A DNA stretch of 64,000 nucleotides from Multivorans sp965232105 (GTDB lineage Bacteria > Acidobacteriota > Thermoanaerobaculia > Multivoradales > Multivoraceae): the NCBI GenBank assembly GCA_965232105.1, contig OZ246956.1, forward strand, positions 744,001 to 808,000, given 5' to 3'. The notes under the pieces were generated by a model. It worked only from the letters and a program-made list of their open reading frames with translations. It did no database searches and was not told the DNA's origin. Positions 51,432 through 59,801 of this stretch are shown in pieces (position 1 is the first letter of the stretch; each line of letters opens with the position of its first letter). The position numbers were made by a program, and so were the translations under genes.

Positions 51432-52235
51432 CTAGCCGCCCCAGCCCAGCTTGCTGCGCAGGGCGTCGTAGTGGGTCTGGCCATCGACTCGTGCCAGCAG
51501 GGCCCTCGACCCCGACGCGGTCACGACCACCTGGTCGCCGCCCCCCAGTCGCGCCCCCTCCTGGCCGTCCAGGGTGAGGTACACCTCCTCGTCCCGGCTG
51601 CCGAGCGTCATCGCGATCGTGCTGGTCTCCGGCACGACGATCGGCCGCATGGACAGGGTGTGCGGCGAAATCGGAGTCAGCAGCGCGACCGGCAGCGTCG
51701 GGTAGAGGATCGGACCGCCGGCCGAGAGGCTGTAGGCGGTCGATCCCGTCGGCGTCGAGACGATCAATCCGTCCGAGCGGTAGAACGCGACCGGCTCGCC
51801 GTCGATCTCGACCTCCAGTTGGATCATCCGCGCCAGAGCGCTCTTGTGGACCACGGCGTCGTTCAGCGCCCGGTACCGGCTCACAGTGCCCGCCTCGCGC
51901 TTCAACTCGACGTCGAGCAGCAGCCTCTCTTCGACCTCGAACCGGCCCTCGAGAATCGCACCCAGGTTCGCGTACAGGCCCTCACGTCCGATCTCCGCGA
52001 GATAGCCCAGCGTGCCGAGGTTGACCCCCACGATCGGCACTCCGGGACGGTTCCGAGCGACCGACAGCAGCGTGCCGTCACCGCCAAGAACCAGGATCAG
52101 GCCGACCCGGCTCGAGTCCGCGTCGGCAACGGAGACGCCGCGATCCCGGAGCCAGCGCTTCACCTCGGCAGCGGTCGCGGCGGCCCGCTCGCTGTCCTGC
52201 TTGGCAACGACCGCGACCTGGTCGATGTTCGTCAT
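51432..52235 (-). CDS. nadK: NAD kinase
   Basis: This 267-residue ATP-NAD kinase shows LILVLGGDGTLLSVAR (the GGDG active site), VGVNLGTLGYLAEIG, ALNDAVVHK and SDGLIVSTPTGSTAYSLSAGGP. It phosphorylates NAD to NADP in the cytoplasm. It lies one base after tlyA, in the order nadK-tlyA found widely in bacteria, together with ispA-type prenyl synthase further upstream. Confidence 0.97.
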   Translation of the reverse strand: MTNIDQVAVVAKQDSERAAATAAEVKRWLRDRGVSVADADSSRVGLILVLGGDGTLLSVARNRPGVPIVGVNLGTLGYLAEIGREGLYANLGAILEGRFEVEERLLLDVELKREAGTVSRYRALNDAVVHKSALARMIQLEVEIDGEPVAFYRSDGLIVSTPTGSTAYSLSAGGPILYPTLPVALLTPISPHTLSMRPIVVPETSTIAMTLGSRDEEVYLTLDGQEGARLGGGDQVVVTASGSRALLARVDGQTHYDALRSKLGWGG

Positions 52236-52236
52236 T

Positions 52237-52983
52237 TCACGAAGGGCGGGACGGTTGTGTCCTGAAGTGGGCGAGGATCTCTCGATTGCCTGCCGGTCCC
52301 CGAAGATCGCAGTCTACCGAGGCAACGAAGCGAAGCCCGAGCGCGCTCAGTTCACCGATCCGCTGCTCGGCGATCCGGCGACGCAGGGCGTCGTCGCGCA
52401 CCACACCGCCCTTGCCGACCTGACCGCGGCCCGCTTCGAACTGCGGCTTGACCAGCACGACCAGATCGGCTCCGGACGCGAGGTGCGGCAGGAGCGCCGG
52501 AGCCACCTTGACCACCGAGATGAACGAGACGTCCATCGTCGCGATCCGGCACCGCTCCGGAAGGGCATCGGCCGGGAGGTACCGGGCGTTGATCCGCTCC
52601 ATCACGACCACCCGGGGGTCGCCGCGCAGCCGCGCGTCGAGCTGGCCGTACCCCACGTCCACCGCGTAGACGCGGACCGCTCCGTGCTGCAGAAGGCAAT
52701 CCGTGAAGCCACCCGTCGAGGCCCCGACATCGAGACATGTGGCGCCCTCAGGGTCGACCCCGAAGCTGCGCAGCGCCTGCTCGAGCTTGCGGCCTCCGCG
52801 CGACACGTAGGGCTCCGAACGGCCCCGCACCTCGATCCCGGCGTCCGCCGCAACGGCGGCGCCCGGCTTGTCGCGGCGCTCGCCGTCAACCCGGATCTCG
52901 CCCGCCATCACCGCCCGCTTCGACTGTTCCCGGCTGCTGAACAGCCCGCGCTCGACCAGCAACTGATCGAGACGGATCCTCAC
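52237..52983 (-). CDS. tlyA: TlyA-family rRNA 2'-O-methyltransferase / hemolysin-like protein
   Basis: This 248-residue protein has an N-terminal S4 domain (RIRLDQLLVERGLFSSREQSKRAVMAGEIRVDG) and an FtsJ-like methyltransferase domain with ATCLDVGASTGGFTDCLLQHG, the SAM site. DVSFISV and VKPQFEAGR carry the catalytic Lys/Asp. TlyA methylates 16S and 23S rRNA ribose. The GTG start (52981-52983) overlaps the prenyl synthase stop. Confidence 0.94.
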   Translation of the reverse strand: MRIRLDQLLVERGLFSSREQSKRAVMAGEIRVDGERRDKPGAAVAADAGIEVRGRSEPYVSRGGRKLEQALRSFGVDPEGATCLDVGASTGGFTDCLLQHGAVRVYAVDVGYGQLDARLRGDPRVVVMERINARYLPADALPERCRIATMDVSFISVVKVAPALLPHLASGADLVVLVKPQFEAGRGQVGKGGVVRDDALRRRIAEQRIGELSALGLRFVASVDCDLRGPAGNREILAHFRTQPSRPS

Positions 52984-53894
52984 GAGCCCCGGTGAACCAG
53001 GAAAGCGACCAAAGACCGGAAGAGCCGGCGCCGCGCGGGGAGCTTCTCGACCAGCGCCAGGCACCGATCGGCTGCCTGACGAGCCTTCTCCCGGCTGCCG
53101 TCGAGGCCGAACAAATGCGGATAGGTCAGCTTGGCGGCCTGCCGGTCCTTGCCGGCCGTCTTGCCCAACTGTTCCGAACTGCCCACCTCGTCGAGGAGGT
53201 CGTCGCTGATCTGGAACAGCAGTCCGAGTTCCGCGCCGATCCCGCCGAGCAACTTCGAACGATCGTTCCCGGCGCCGGCGTAGATCCCTCCCAACCGGGT
53301 GCTCGCTTCGATCAGCGCGCCCGTCTTCAGCCGGTGAATCCGTTCGAGGATCCGCGCGGCGCGCTCCCGTCCGGACCGTCCGCCGGGGACAACGGCGCCT
53401 TCGTGCTCCAGGTCGAGGACCTGCCCCCCGATCATCCCCGCGACACCCACGGCTTCGGCCATCAGCCGCACCGCCCGCAGCCGCCGCTCCGGCGACGCCG
53501 AAGCCGGCGCCGCGGCCAGGACCGCGAACGCCTGGTTCAGCAGCGCGTCGCCGGCCAGCACCGCCATCGCCTCGCCCTGCACCTTGTGCAGCGTCGGTCG
53601 ACCCCGCCGCAGGTCGTCGTCGTCGAGTGCGGGGAGGTCGTCATGAACCAGGCTGAAGGTGTGGATCATCTCGATCGCGGCGCCGCCCGGCAGGAGATCG
53701 GGGAGCGAAGCACCGCACGCCTCGCCGGCGAGCACGACCAGGGCAGGCCGCACCCGCTTGCCGCCCGCGAACACGCTGTAGCGCATCGCCCCGGAGATGG
53801 CGGCGGGTTCCGTCGCCGCCGCCGGCAGGAGCCGGTCCAGCGCTTCGTCGACCTGTGGCCGCAGCGTGGACAGGAACGACGGGAAGTCCGTCAC
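52980..53894 (-). CDS. ispA: Polyprenyl (farnesyl/geranylgeranyl) diphosphate synthase
   Basis: This 304-residue trans-prenyltransferase has GGKRVRPALVVLAGEA, the first Asp-rich motif in LVHDDLPALDDDDLRRGRPTLHK and the second in FQISDDLLDE. The residues before the first motif (MIHTFSLVHDD) fit a short-chain synthase, so farnesyl diphosphate is the likely product. It supplies isoprenoids for undecaprenyl and quinones. The GTG start (53892-53894) overlaps the Trm112-like gene. Confidence 0.92.
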   Translation of the reverse strand: MTDFPSFLSTLRPQVDEALDRLLPAAATEPAAISGAMRYSVFAGGKRVRPALVVLAGEACGASLPDLLPGGAAIEMIHTFSLVHDDLPALDDDDLRRGRPTLHKVQGEAMAVLAGDALLNQAFAVLAAAPASASPERRLRAVRLMAEAVGVAGMIGGQVLDLEHEGAVVPGGRSGRERAARILERIHRLKTGALIEASTRLGGIYAGAGNDRSKLLGGIGAELGLLFQISDDLLDEVGSSEQLGKTAGKDRQAAKLTYPHLFGLDGSREKARQAADRCLALVEKLPARRRLFRSLVAFLVHRGS

Positions 53895-54178
53895 GAATCG
53901 TTCGTCCGCTCGTTCTCCCCAGCCGCCTCCGGCAGGGCTTCCGCGGCCGGCAGAGCCTCCGCGACCAGCATGATCGGCATGTCGCTGACGATCGGATAGA
54001 CGAGGTCGGACTCCCGGCACAACAACCCTTCGGAAACCACCGGCTCCTCGCCCGCGAAGTGCTCCCGGTAGCGGGCCACGAGCCGCTCGCACACCGGCGC
54101 CGGCAACGGTGTCACGGTCAGAGCGCCCTTCGACTTGGGGCACACGAGAAGTTCGAGCAGTTCGGGATCCACAGGCAT
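53891..54178 (-). CDS. Trm112-like zinc-binding protein
   Basis: This 95-residue protein starts MPVDPELLELLVCPKSKGAL, continues with GLLCRESDLVYPIVSDMPIMLVAEA, and ends in an acidic Ala/Glu tail. The CP-SKG and DLVYPIVSDMPIML pattern is that of the Trm112/YcaR family, small proteins that in other organisms stabilise methyltransferases. The second Cys of the usual pair is present once in GLLC. The tail of about 25 residues is longer than normal. First gene of the prenyl synthase-tlyA-nadK operon. Confidence 0.9.
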   Translation of the reverse strand: MPVDPELLELLVCPKSKGALTVTPLPAPVCERLVARYREHFAGEEPVVSEGLLCRESDLVYPIVSDMPIMLVAEALPAAEALPEAAGENERTNDS

Positions 54179-54192
54179 CTGGGGACTACCTC

Positions 54193-54723
54193 TTACCTGG
54201 ACCAGCGGAGAAGGAGGGAATTCACACCCGGGTTGCGACGATAGTAGGACGAGTTGGACAGATGGAAGAAACCGAAGCTCACGCGCGATCCGTTGGGCAG
54301 CCGCCGTCCGACCGCGATCCCGGAGCGAAACTCGAGTTCGCCGCCGATGTCCTTGCCGTCCCCCGCCTCGTAGAAGCCGACGGAGGTGATCACGTCGATG
54401 AACCAGAAGCGTCCGATGTTGTGCCGCTGGTCGGTGCCGGCGTAGACGTAGAAGGACTCGTCGGCGGTCACGAAGACGCCGACGTTGGGTCCCAGGCCCA
54501 GGCACCAGTCGGTGGGGAACCGGTATCCGATGCCGACCTCGGCGGTCTCGTAGTCCTTGCCGAAATCGATCACGCCGGTGCTGACGTTCAGGCCGGCCTC
54601 AGCGGCCCGGTCAGGCCCACCATGCTCCGAAGCCGCGTTGCAGGCGAAGGCGGCCGGGTCGGCCAGGGCCCCCAGCAACACCAGTAGAACGGGCGCTCCG
54701 TGGCGCGGACGGGGGAAGCGCAC
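54193..54723 (-). CDS. PagL-like lipid A 3-O-deacylase
   Basis: This 176-residue outer-membrane beta-barrel has a signal peptide (GAPVLLVLLGALADPAAFAC) and alternating strand-like segments. The family signature occupies the C-terminal end: GGELEFRSGIAVGRRL, then SFGFFHLSNSSYYRRNPGVN, which holds the catalytic His and Ser and the NPGVN end. PagL removes an acyl chain from lipid A and alters immune detection and membrane packing. The GTG at 54721-54723 is preferred: the upstream part of the open frame is encoded by the palindromic repeat element, and the signal peptide follows this GTG. Confidence 0.85.
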   Translation of the reverse strand: MRFPRPRHGAPVLLVLLGALADPAAFACNAASEHGGPDRAAEAGLNVSTGVIDFGKDYETAEVGIGYRFPTDWCLGLGPNVGVFVTADESFYVYAGTDQRHNIGRFWFIDVITSVGFYEAGDGKDIGGELEFRSGIAVGRRLPNGSRVSFGFFHLSNSSYYRRNPGVNSLLLRWSR

Positions 54724-54728
54724 GGTCA

Positions 54729-54892
54729 AGTGGCCCGTGGGGGGATTCCGGCTGCATTCGGCCGGCGATGCATCACGTCCGACATCGTTGCTCCTCAGTC
54801 GAATACAGCCCGGTATTCTCGCATCGTCGCGCCTTGTCGGACGCGCGCCTCGCCGCCCTCGGTGCAACGCCGCAATCCCCCCACGGGCCACT
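54729..54892. repeat. Palindromic repeat element, copy 2, with terminal inverted repeats
   Basis: The ends are inverted repeats: agtggcccgtggggggatt leftwards from 54729 and its complement ending at 54892, about 24 matched bases. Inside, 54747-54874 parallels 25901-26026. The inner stem CGTCCGACA (54776-54784) pairs perfectly with TGTCGGACG (54835-54843). It lies between pagL and the glycosyltransferase gene. Miniature-transposon or structured-RNA identity is not decided. Confidence 0.75.
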
Positions 54893-54904
54893 CAGTAGCC
54901 TACA

Positions 54905-55786
54905 ATGCGCGACGTGGGGGAAACGTCGGCAGACGCCCAGCGGCCGCCCATCTCGGCCCTGGTCACGACCTTCAACGAGGAGCGCCACATCGGGGAGTGC
55001 CTGGCGTCCCTCGACTGGTGCGACGAGGTACTGGTCGTCGACTCCTTTTCCACCGACCGCACTCCCGAGATCGCGCGGGCGTGCGATCGCGCACGGTTCG
55101 TTCAGCGCACCTACTACGGCTCCGCGTCCCAGAAGAACTGGGCCATGGATCAGACCCGGAACGACTGGGTCCTCATCCTCGATGCCGACGAGCGCTGCAC
55201 GCCGCAACTGAGGCAGGAAATCGAGAACATGTTCCGGGACGGCGAGCCGGTTCACGACGCTTACACGATCAAGCGCCGGGTCTACTTCCTCGGCCGGGTG
55301 ATCCGCTTCTCGGGCTGGCAGCACGACCGTGTCGTCCGGCTGCTGCGCCGCGACGCGGGCCGCTACCCGAACCGGCGCGTTCACGCCGACATGTCGACCC
55401 GCGGCCCGGCGCCCGTGCTGAAGAACTCGATGGAGCACTTCATGGTCGACGACCTGCTCTCCTACTCGCGCCGCATCCAGCGCTACAGTTGGTGGGGTGC
55501 CGCCCAGGCCTGGCGCGAGGGCCGAAGGTCCGGGCCGGCCGAAGTCCTGGGCCGCTCACTGTGGCGTTTCCTGCGCACCTACGGCCTTCAGCTCGGCGTG
55601 TTCGACGGCATGCGCGGCCTGGTGTTCTGCCTGCTCCAGGCCTATGGCACGTACCTCAAGTGGTCCTACGTCTGGTCCTGGCACGTTAACCACAAACGCG
55701 GCATCGAGCCGCCCCTGCCGTCTTTCGACGACAGCAAGAACACCTGGCGCGGCCTGACGGAACTCGAGACCGGCACGGGAAACTAG
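54905..55786 (+). CDS. Glycosyltransferase family 2, WaaE/KdtX-like
   Basis: This 293-residue GT-A-fold enzyme shows SALVTTFNEERHIGECLASL, VLVVDSFSTDRTPEIA, SQKNWAMDQTRNDWVLILDADERC and VYFLGRVIRFSGWQHDRVVRL. These match the WaaE type that adds glucose or a similar sugar to the inner lipopolysaccharide core. The C-terminal hydrophobic region (LQLGVFDGMRGLVFCLLQAYG) attaches to the membrane. Its position close to pagL supports a role in lipopolysaccharide, but the acceptor cannot be told. Confidence 0.88.
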   Translation: MRDVGETSADAQRPPISALVTTFNEERHIGECLASLDWCDEVLVVDSFSTDRTPEIARACDRARFVQRTYYGSASQKNWAMDQTRNDWVLILDADERCTPQLRQEIENMFRDGEPVHDAYTIKRRVYFLGRVIRFSGWQHDRVVRLLRRDAGRYPNRRVHADMSTRGPAPVLKNSMEHFMVDDLLSYSRRIQRYSWWGAAQAWREGRRSGPAEVLGRSLWRFLRTYGLQLGVFDGMRGLVFCLLQAYGTYLKWSYVWSWHVNHKRGIEPPLPSFDDSKNTWRGLTELETGTGN

Positions 55787-55812
55787 CGCGGCAGGAAGGT
55801 CCGGGAGCCGGG

Positions 55813-56595
55813 CTACACGCTGACGAGCAGGGGCTCGATACTCGTCGCTCGGCCCGATGCTCCGTCGGCGTCGACCAGGACGGCGGCGAGCCGGACGTCG
55901 CGCTTGGCGACGTCGAAGCCCGACGGCGTGTTGAGCAGGAAGCGCTTCAGGGCCCGGTCGGCGCGCACGCCGATCACCGAGTCGTACGGGCCAGTCATGC
56001 CGACATCGGTGATCAGGGCGGTCCCCTGGGGGAGGATGCGCGCATCCGCCGTCGGCACGTGGGTATGGGTGCCGAGCACCGCGCTCACCCGGCCGTCGAG
56101 ATGGTAGGCCATCGCCTGCTTCTCGCTTGTCGCTTCGGCGTGGAAATCGACGATCACCAGCCTGATCGCCGGATCGAGACCGGCCAGAATCGTGTCCGCG
56201 GCGACGAACGGCGAAGGCAGCGGCTTCATGAACGCCTGCCCTTCCAGATTGACCACCGCGTACGGCGTCCCGACCGGCAGTTCGCCGACGAAGACCCCGA
56301 CGCCGGGATTCCCCTCCGGATAGTTCGCGGGCCGCAGCAGAGTCGGCATCCGGTCGAAGAGCGGCACGCCCTCCCGGTTCGACCAGGCGTGGTTGCCTGT
56401 GGTCATGCAGTCGATCGGCAGCGCATCGAACTCCTTCAGCACCCCCGGGGTCACGCCGCGGCCGCCGGCGGCATTCTCGACGTTGACGATCACCGCGTCG
56501 ACGCGATGGCGGTCGACCAACTCCGGCAGCAGGCCCGACAGGGCGCGGCGCCCCGGCTTGCCGACCACATCGCCGACAAAGAGGAAGCGAGCCAT
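55813..56595 (-). CDS. YmdB-family metallophosphoesterase
   Basis: This 260-residue protein of the TIGR00282 family shows FLFVGDVVGKPGRRAL, VIVNVENAAGGRGV, TTGNHAWSN and GTHTHVPTADARI as metal-binding motifs. In Bacillus the homologue cuts 2',3'-cyclic nucleotides and affects biofilm versus motility. Its start overlaps the stop of rny by one base (TGATG), the classic rny-ymdB pair. Located just downstream of a 6S RNA-rny block. Confidence 0.94.
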   Translation of the reverse strand: MARFLFVGDVVGKPGRRALSGLLPELVDRHRVDAVIVNVENAAGGRGVTPGVLKEFDALPIDCMTTGNHAWSNREGVPLFDRMPTLLRPANYPEGNPGVGVFVGELPVGTPYAVVNLEGQAFMKPLPSPFVAADTILAGLDPAIRLVIVDFHAEATSEKQAMAYHLDGRVSAVLGTHTHVPTADARILPQGTALITDVGMTGPYDSVIGVRADRALKRFLLNTPSGFDVAKRDVRLAAVLVDADGASGRATSIEPLLVSV

Positions 56596-58163
56596 CAGCG
56601 CGCGTACTCGATCGACCGGGACTCCCGGATCACCGTGACCTTGATCTGGCCCGGATAGGTCAGCTCGCCCTCGATCTTCCGGGCCACGTCGCGGCTCAAC
56701 CAGACTGCCTGCTCGTCGCTGATCTCCTTGCAGTCGACGATCACGCGGACTTCGCGGCCGGCCTGAATCGCAAAGCTCTTCTGAACGCCCTTGAAGTCGG
56801 CGGCCAGTTCCTCGAGCTTCTTCAGCCGCTTCACGTAGCTCTCGAGAATCTCCCTCCGCGCTCCCGGACGCGCCGCGGACACGGCGTCGGCCGCCGTCAC
56901 GAGTACCGCTTCGACCGTCTCCGGATCGTAGTCCCCGTGATGGCACGCCATCGCGTGGACCACCTCCTCGCTCTCGCCGTGACGACGGAGCAGGTCGATG
57001 CCGATCTCCAGATGGGTGCCGTCGATCTCACGGTCCACGGCCTTGCCGATGTCGTGCACCAGCCCGGCCCGTTTGGCGACGTGCACGTCCGCCTTCAACT
57101 CACCGGCCATCACTCCGGCCAGGAAGGCGACTTCCTTGCTGTGCTGCAGGACGTTCTGGCCGTACGACGTACGGAAGCGCAGGCGCCCGAGCAGCTTGAC
57201 GAGCTCCGGGTGAAGCCCCGACAGGTTCAGCTCCAGCAGGGCCTCGCGGCCCTCGCGCTCTATCCGATCTTCGAACTCGGACTCGACCTTGGCCGCCATT
57301 TCCTCGATCCGGGCCGGGTGGATGCGGCCGTCGGCGATCAGGCGTTCCAGCGTGACTCGCGCGATCTCGCGCCTCAAGGGATCGAAACCGGAGAGAATGA
57401 CCGCCTCCGGCGTGTCGTCCACGATCAGGTCGACACCCGTGGTCAGCTCCAGGGTGCGGATGTTCCGCCCCTCGCGCCCGATGATCCGCCCCTTCATCTC
57501 GTCGTTCGGCAGCATGACGACCGACACGGTCGTTTCCGACACGTAGTCCGAGGCCGAGCGTTCGACGGCAAGGCTGATGATCCGCTGAGCCTCCCGCTGA
57601 GCCGACTCCCGGGCTTCGTCCTCGATCCGCTTGGCAAGGTGCGCCGCCTCCATGCGCACCTCGTGCTCCAGGCTGTGGCTCAGCTCCTCCCGGGCCTGCT
57701 GCACGGTCAGGCCGGAGACCCGCTCCAGTTGGAGACGGACTCTCCTCAGCCCCTCGGCGAGCTCCGTCCGCTCCGTATCGAGACGGCTCTCACCGTCCTC
57801 GAGCGAGCGTTGACGCTGCTCGAACTCCTCGGCGAGGCGCTCCAACCGGCTCGACTCTTCCCGCGCCCGGGCTCGGCCCTCGCCGACTTCCCGCTCCCGC
57901 GCTTCGAGCTTGCTCCTCTGCTCCGCCGACGAGCGCTCGAACTCGGCGCGCAGGGAAAGAGCCTCTTCCTTGGCCGCCAGTTCCAACTCGCGACCCCTGG
58001 CCGCACACTCGCGCTCAGTCTCTTCGATCAGGCTGTCCGCCCGGCGGCGGGCATCCGAAATCAGCTTCGCCGCCCTACGCCGACCGACAAGGCTCCAGAG
58101 CAGCCAGGACCCAACGAGCACAGCCGCCGCGACCGCGACGGCAATCAGAGTAGTTTCTGTCAT
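56595..58163 (-). CDS. rny: Ribonuclease Y
   Basis: At 522 residues it has the usual layout. An N-terminal membrane anchor (LIAVAVAAAVLVGSWLLWSLVG) is followed by a long Glu/Arg-rich coiled coil, a KH domain (VMLPNDEMKGRIIGREGRNIRTLE) and an HD domain (QHSKEVAFLAGVMAGEL, LVHDIGKAVDREIDGTHLEIG). The C-terminus ends IKVTVIRESRSIEYA, as in the family. It is the main mRNA-decay endonuclease in bacteria without RNase E. Start ATG at 58161-58163; open frame upstream is not conserved. Confidence 0.97.
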   Translation of the reverse strand: MTETTLIAVAVAAAVLVGSWLLWSLVGRRRAAKLISDARRRADSLIEETERECAARGRELELAAKEEALSLRAEFERSSAEQRSKLEAREREVGEGRARAREESSRLERLAEEFEQRQRSLEDGESRLDTERTELAEGLRRVRLQLERVSGLTVQQAREELSHSLEHEVRMEAAHLAKRIEDEARESAQREAQRIISLAVERSASDYVSETTVSVVMLPNDEMKGRIIGREGRNIRTLELTTGVDLIVDDTPEAVILSGFDPLRREIARVTLERLIADGRIHPARIEEMAAKVESEFEDRIEREGREALLELNLSGLHPELVKLLGRLRFRTSYGQNVLQHSKEVAFLAGVMAGELKADVHVAKRAGLVHDIGKAVDREIDGTHLEIGIDLLRRHGESEEVVHAMACHHGDYDPETVEAVLVTAADAVSAARPGARREILESYVKRLKKLEELAADFKGVQKSFAIQAGREVRVIVDCKEISDEQAVWLSRDVARKIEGELTYPGQIKVTVIRESRSIEYAR

Positions 58164-58186
58164 CAGCCCTCGATCCGGGCAGAAAG

Positions 58187-58374
58187 GCATCCCCCGCGAA
58201 GCCGTGTGAACGCGCCCCGACAAAGAACCAGAGCGGGACCAGGTGGGTGTCCGCACCACACGCCGTCAGCGTCCCCGTTCGAGCGGGGCTGGCACGGGCG
58301 AGCAGTTGAGAGACTCCCTTGAAAAGAGCGATGGTTCCAACCACGGCTTTCATCACGAACCCCGCAGGGGATGC
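58187..58374 (-). ncRNA. ssrS: Candidate 6S RNA
   Basis: Between zapA and rny, read on the minus strand, a 188-base segment begins gcatcccctgcg and ends cgcgggggatgc, which pair as a 12-bp closing stem with one wobble. Just inside, cgtg pairs with cacg. Most of the rest can form a long rod with a central unpaired region, as in 6S RNA, which binds the RNA polymerase holoenzyme like an open promoter. Size and genomic place (downstream of zapA) agree with known 6S genes. No proteins are encoded on either strand. Not verified by a covariance search. Confidence 0.68.
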
Positions 58375-58401
58375 AAAGTCAAAGTTACTTCAAGTGGTTA
58401 T

Positions 58402-58511
58402 CGAGTCGCGGCGTCCGCGCCGCGCTGATGCACAGAGTACAGGCTCCCATGCAAGTCGAGTCGCGGCGTCCGCGCCGCGCTGATGCACAGGAAACAGGTT
58501 TCCATGTGAGT
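58402..58511. repeat. Tandem duplication of a 55-bp unit beside 6S RNA
   Basis: 58402-58456 and 58457-58511 are two copies of a 55-base unit. Both begin cgagtcgcggcgtccgcgcc and share the next 14 bases (gcgctgatgcacag); differences are confined to the last third. Each contains a GC palindrome near gcggcg-tcc-gcgccgc. The second copy ends at the zapA stop. Confidence 0.85.
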
Positions 58512-58861
58512 CAGGAATCGAGCGCCGCCTCCAGTTCGGAGGTCAGGCTGGACACGCGTTCAACCATCTCCACGAACCGGCCATCCTCCACCTCCTCGCC
58601 GTCCTCGGACGAAGACGAAGACTCGTTGGCGAGATTGACGGCTGCAAGAATGGCGATCCTCTCCGCATCCAGGCTGGGTGAGTGATCGGCCACTTCCCGC
58701 ATCTTGCGGTCGACCCTGCGGGCGAGTTCCCGAATGCGCTCCGCATCGGTCGCTCCGTCCTCCCGGAGGGTGTACGAGACGCCGAAGATCTCGACCACCA
58801 CGGTGGCCGCAACATCTTCCTGGCGTTCGCTTTCGGCCACTCCTGGATACCCCGTCGACAA
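58511..58861 (-). CDS. zapA: Cell division protein ZapA
   Basis: This 116-residue protein contains VVVEIFGVSYTLREDGATDAERIRELARRVDRKMREVAD, the conserved ZapA N-terminal domain, then LDAERIAILAAVNLANE and a C-terminal coiled coil (RFVEMVERVSSLTSELEAALD). It bundles FtsZ filaments at the septum. The acidic Ser/Glu-rich stretch in the middle (ESSSSSEDGEEVEDG) is unusual. Followed by a 55-bp duplication and the 6S RNA candidate. Confidence 0.92.
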   Translation of the reverse strand: MSTGYPGVAESERQEDVAATVVVEIFGVSYTLREDGATDAERIRELARRVDRKMREVADHSPSLDAERIAILAAVNLANESSSSSEDGEEVEDGRFVEMVERVSSLTSELEAALDS

Positions 58862-58961
58862 CCCCCAAGGGCCGGCACTATAGCACTCGATCGCACCCGA
58901 ACCGGCACCGCCGAGCGTGCGCTGACAAGGCCGCTGAGCGGCCTCGCGAGTCCCTGTGGCT

Positions 58962-59177
58962 TCAGGATTCGTCGCCGCCGAGAAGCTCTTCGAGACCCTC
59001 CGCGAGCGCCTCGACGCGCTGGCCGATCTCGGCCCGTTCCTCGGTGGCCCGCTGCTCCGAGGCCTCCAGTTCGGCGGTCAATTCACGCGTCCGTTCACGC
59101 TCCGCCGCCAGGGCCTCCTTGGCCCGCTCGATCACTTCCTCCAGACGCGCGATCGCGTCGGCCGACGCCTCGGTCAT
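58962..59177 (-). CDS. Short coiled-coil protein, ZapB-like
   Basis: This 71-residue protein is almost one helix: ARLEEVIERAKEALAAERER and continuing heptads to RVEALAEGLEELLGG. Such proteins beside zapA are often ZapB-like division factors, but a single coiled coil has no specific signature. The ATG shares one base with the stop of rplT (TGATG), so the gene is cotranscribed with rpmI-rplT and upstream of zapA. Function inferred only from position. Confidence 0.6.
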   Translation of the reverse strand: MTEASADAIARLEEVIERAKEALAAERERTRELTAELEASEQRATEERAEIGQRVEALAEGLEELLGGDES

Positions 59178-59566
59178 CAGGACGAGGAGGCGGAACTCGA
59201 GGCGGCGCCCTCAGCCAGGGCCCCACGGGCCACGGACGCCACGGCCGCGAAGCCCTCGGCGTCACGCACCGCGAGATCGGCGAGCATCTTCCGGTTCAGG
59301 TCGATACCGGCAAGCCGCAGGCCGGACATGAACCGGCTGTAGGACAGGCCGTTGAGGCGCGCCGCGGCGTTGATCCGCACGATCCAGAGGCTGCGAAACT
59401 GCCGTTTCTTCTGGCGCCGGTCGCGATAGGAGTAGGCAAGCGCCCGGTCCACCGCCTGCTTGGCGATGCGGTGCCCCTTCGACTTGACGCCGTAGTAGCC
59501 CTTGGCCTGCTTGAGAATCTTCTTGCGCCGGCGCGCGCGCCGGCTGCCGCGTTTCACTCGTGCCAT
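59177..59566 (-). CDS. rplT: 50S ribosomal protein L20
   Basis: This 129-residue protein begins MARVKRGSRRARRRKKILKQAKGYYG and contains RDRRQKKRQFRSLWIVRINAAARLNGLSYSRFMSGLRLAGIDLNRKMLADLAV (residues about 48-100), unmistakably L20. A short Ala/Ser tail is extra. It binds 23S rRNA and is needed early in large-subunit assembly. Order rpmI-rplT is conserved. Confidence 0.99.
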   Translation of the reverse strand: MARVKRGSRRARRRKKILKQAKGYYGVKSKGHRIAKQAVDRALAYSYRDRRQKKRQFRSLWIVRINAAARLNGLSYSRFMSGLRLAGIDLNRKMLADLAVRDAEGFAAVASVARGALAEGAASSSASSS

Positions 59567-59606
59567 CGTTTGTGCTCCCGTGGCTCCTCAATGGGGAGCC
59601 GCCGGA

Positions 59607-59801
59607 TCATCCGTGAATCATCCCCTTGACCGCCTTCGCGAAAGCGCCGGAGACGTCGCCCTGCTTGCGCAGCTTCCGCTTCCGCTTCTGCGACTTCTTG
59701 GTCAGGATGTGGTTCATCATCGAGTGGCCGCGCTTCACCTTGCCCTTGGCGGTGAGCTTGAAGCGCTTGGCCGCTCCCTTGTGCGTCTTCTGCTTGGGCA
59801 T
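59607..59801 (-). CDS. rpmI: 50S ribosomal protein L35
   Basis: This 64-residue protein begins MPKQKTHKGAAKRFKLTAKGKVKRG and ends RKQGDVSGAFAKAVKGMIHG, a standard L35. AGGAGG stands eight bases before the ATG. In most bacteria infC lies just upstream; here a gap and an RNA ligase gene occur instead. Confidence 0.99.
   Translation of the reverse strand: MPKQKTHKGAAKRFKLTAKGKVKRGHSMMNHILTKKSQKRKRKLRKQGDVSGAFAKAVKGMIHG

Noticed and set aside
58075..58356. Small protein gene between zapA and rny
   Set aside because: The frame is part of the 6S RNA candidate and lacks a ribosome binding site and coding character.
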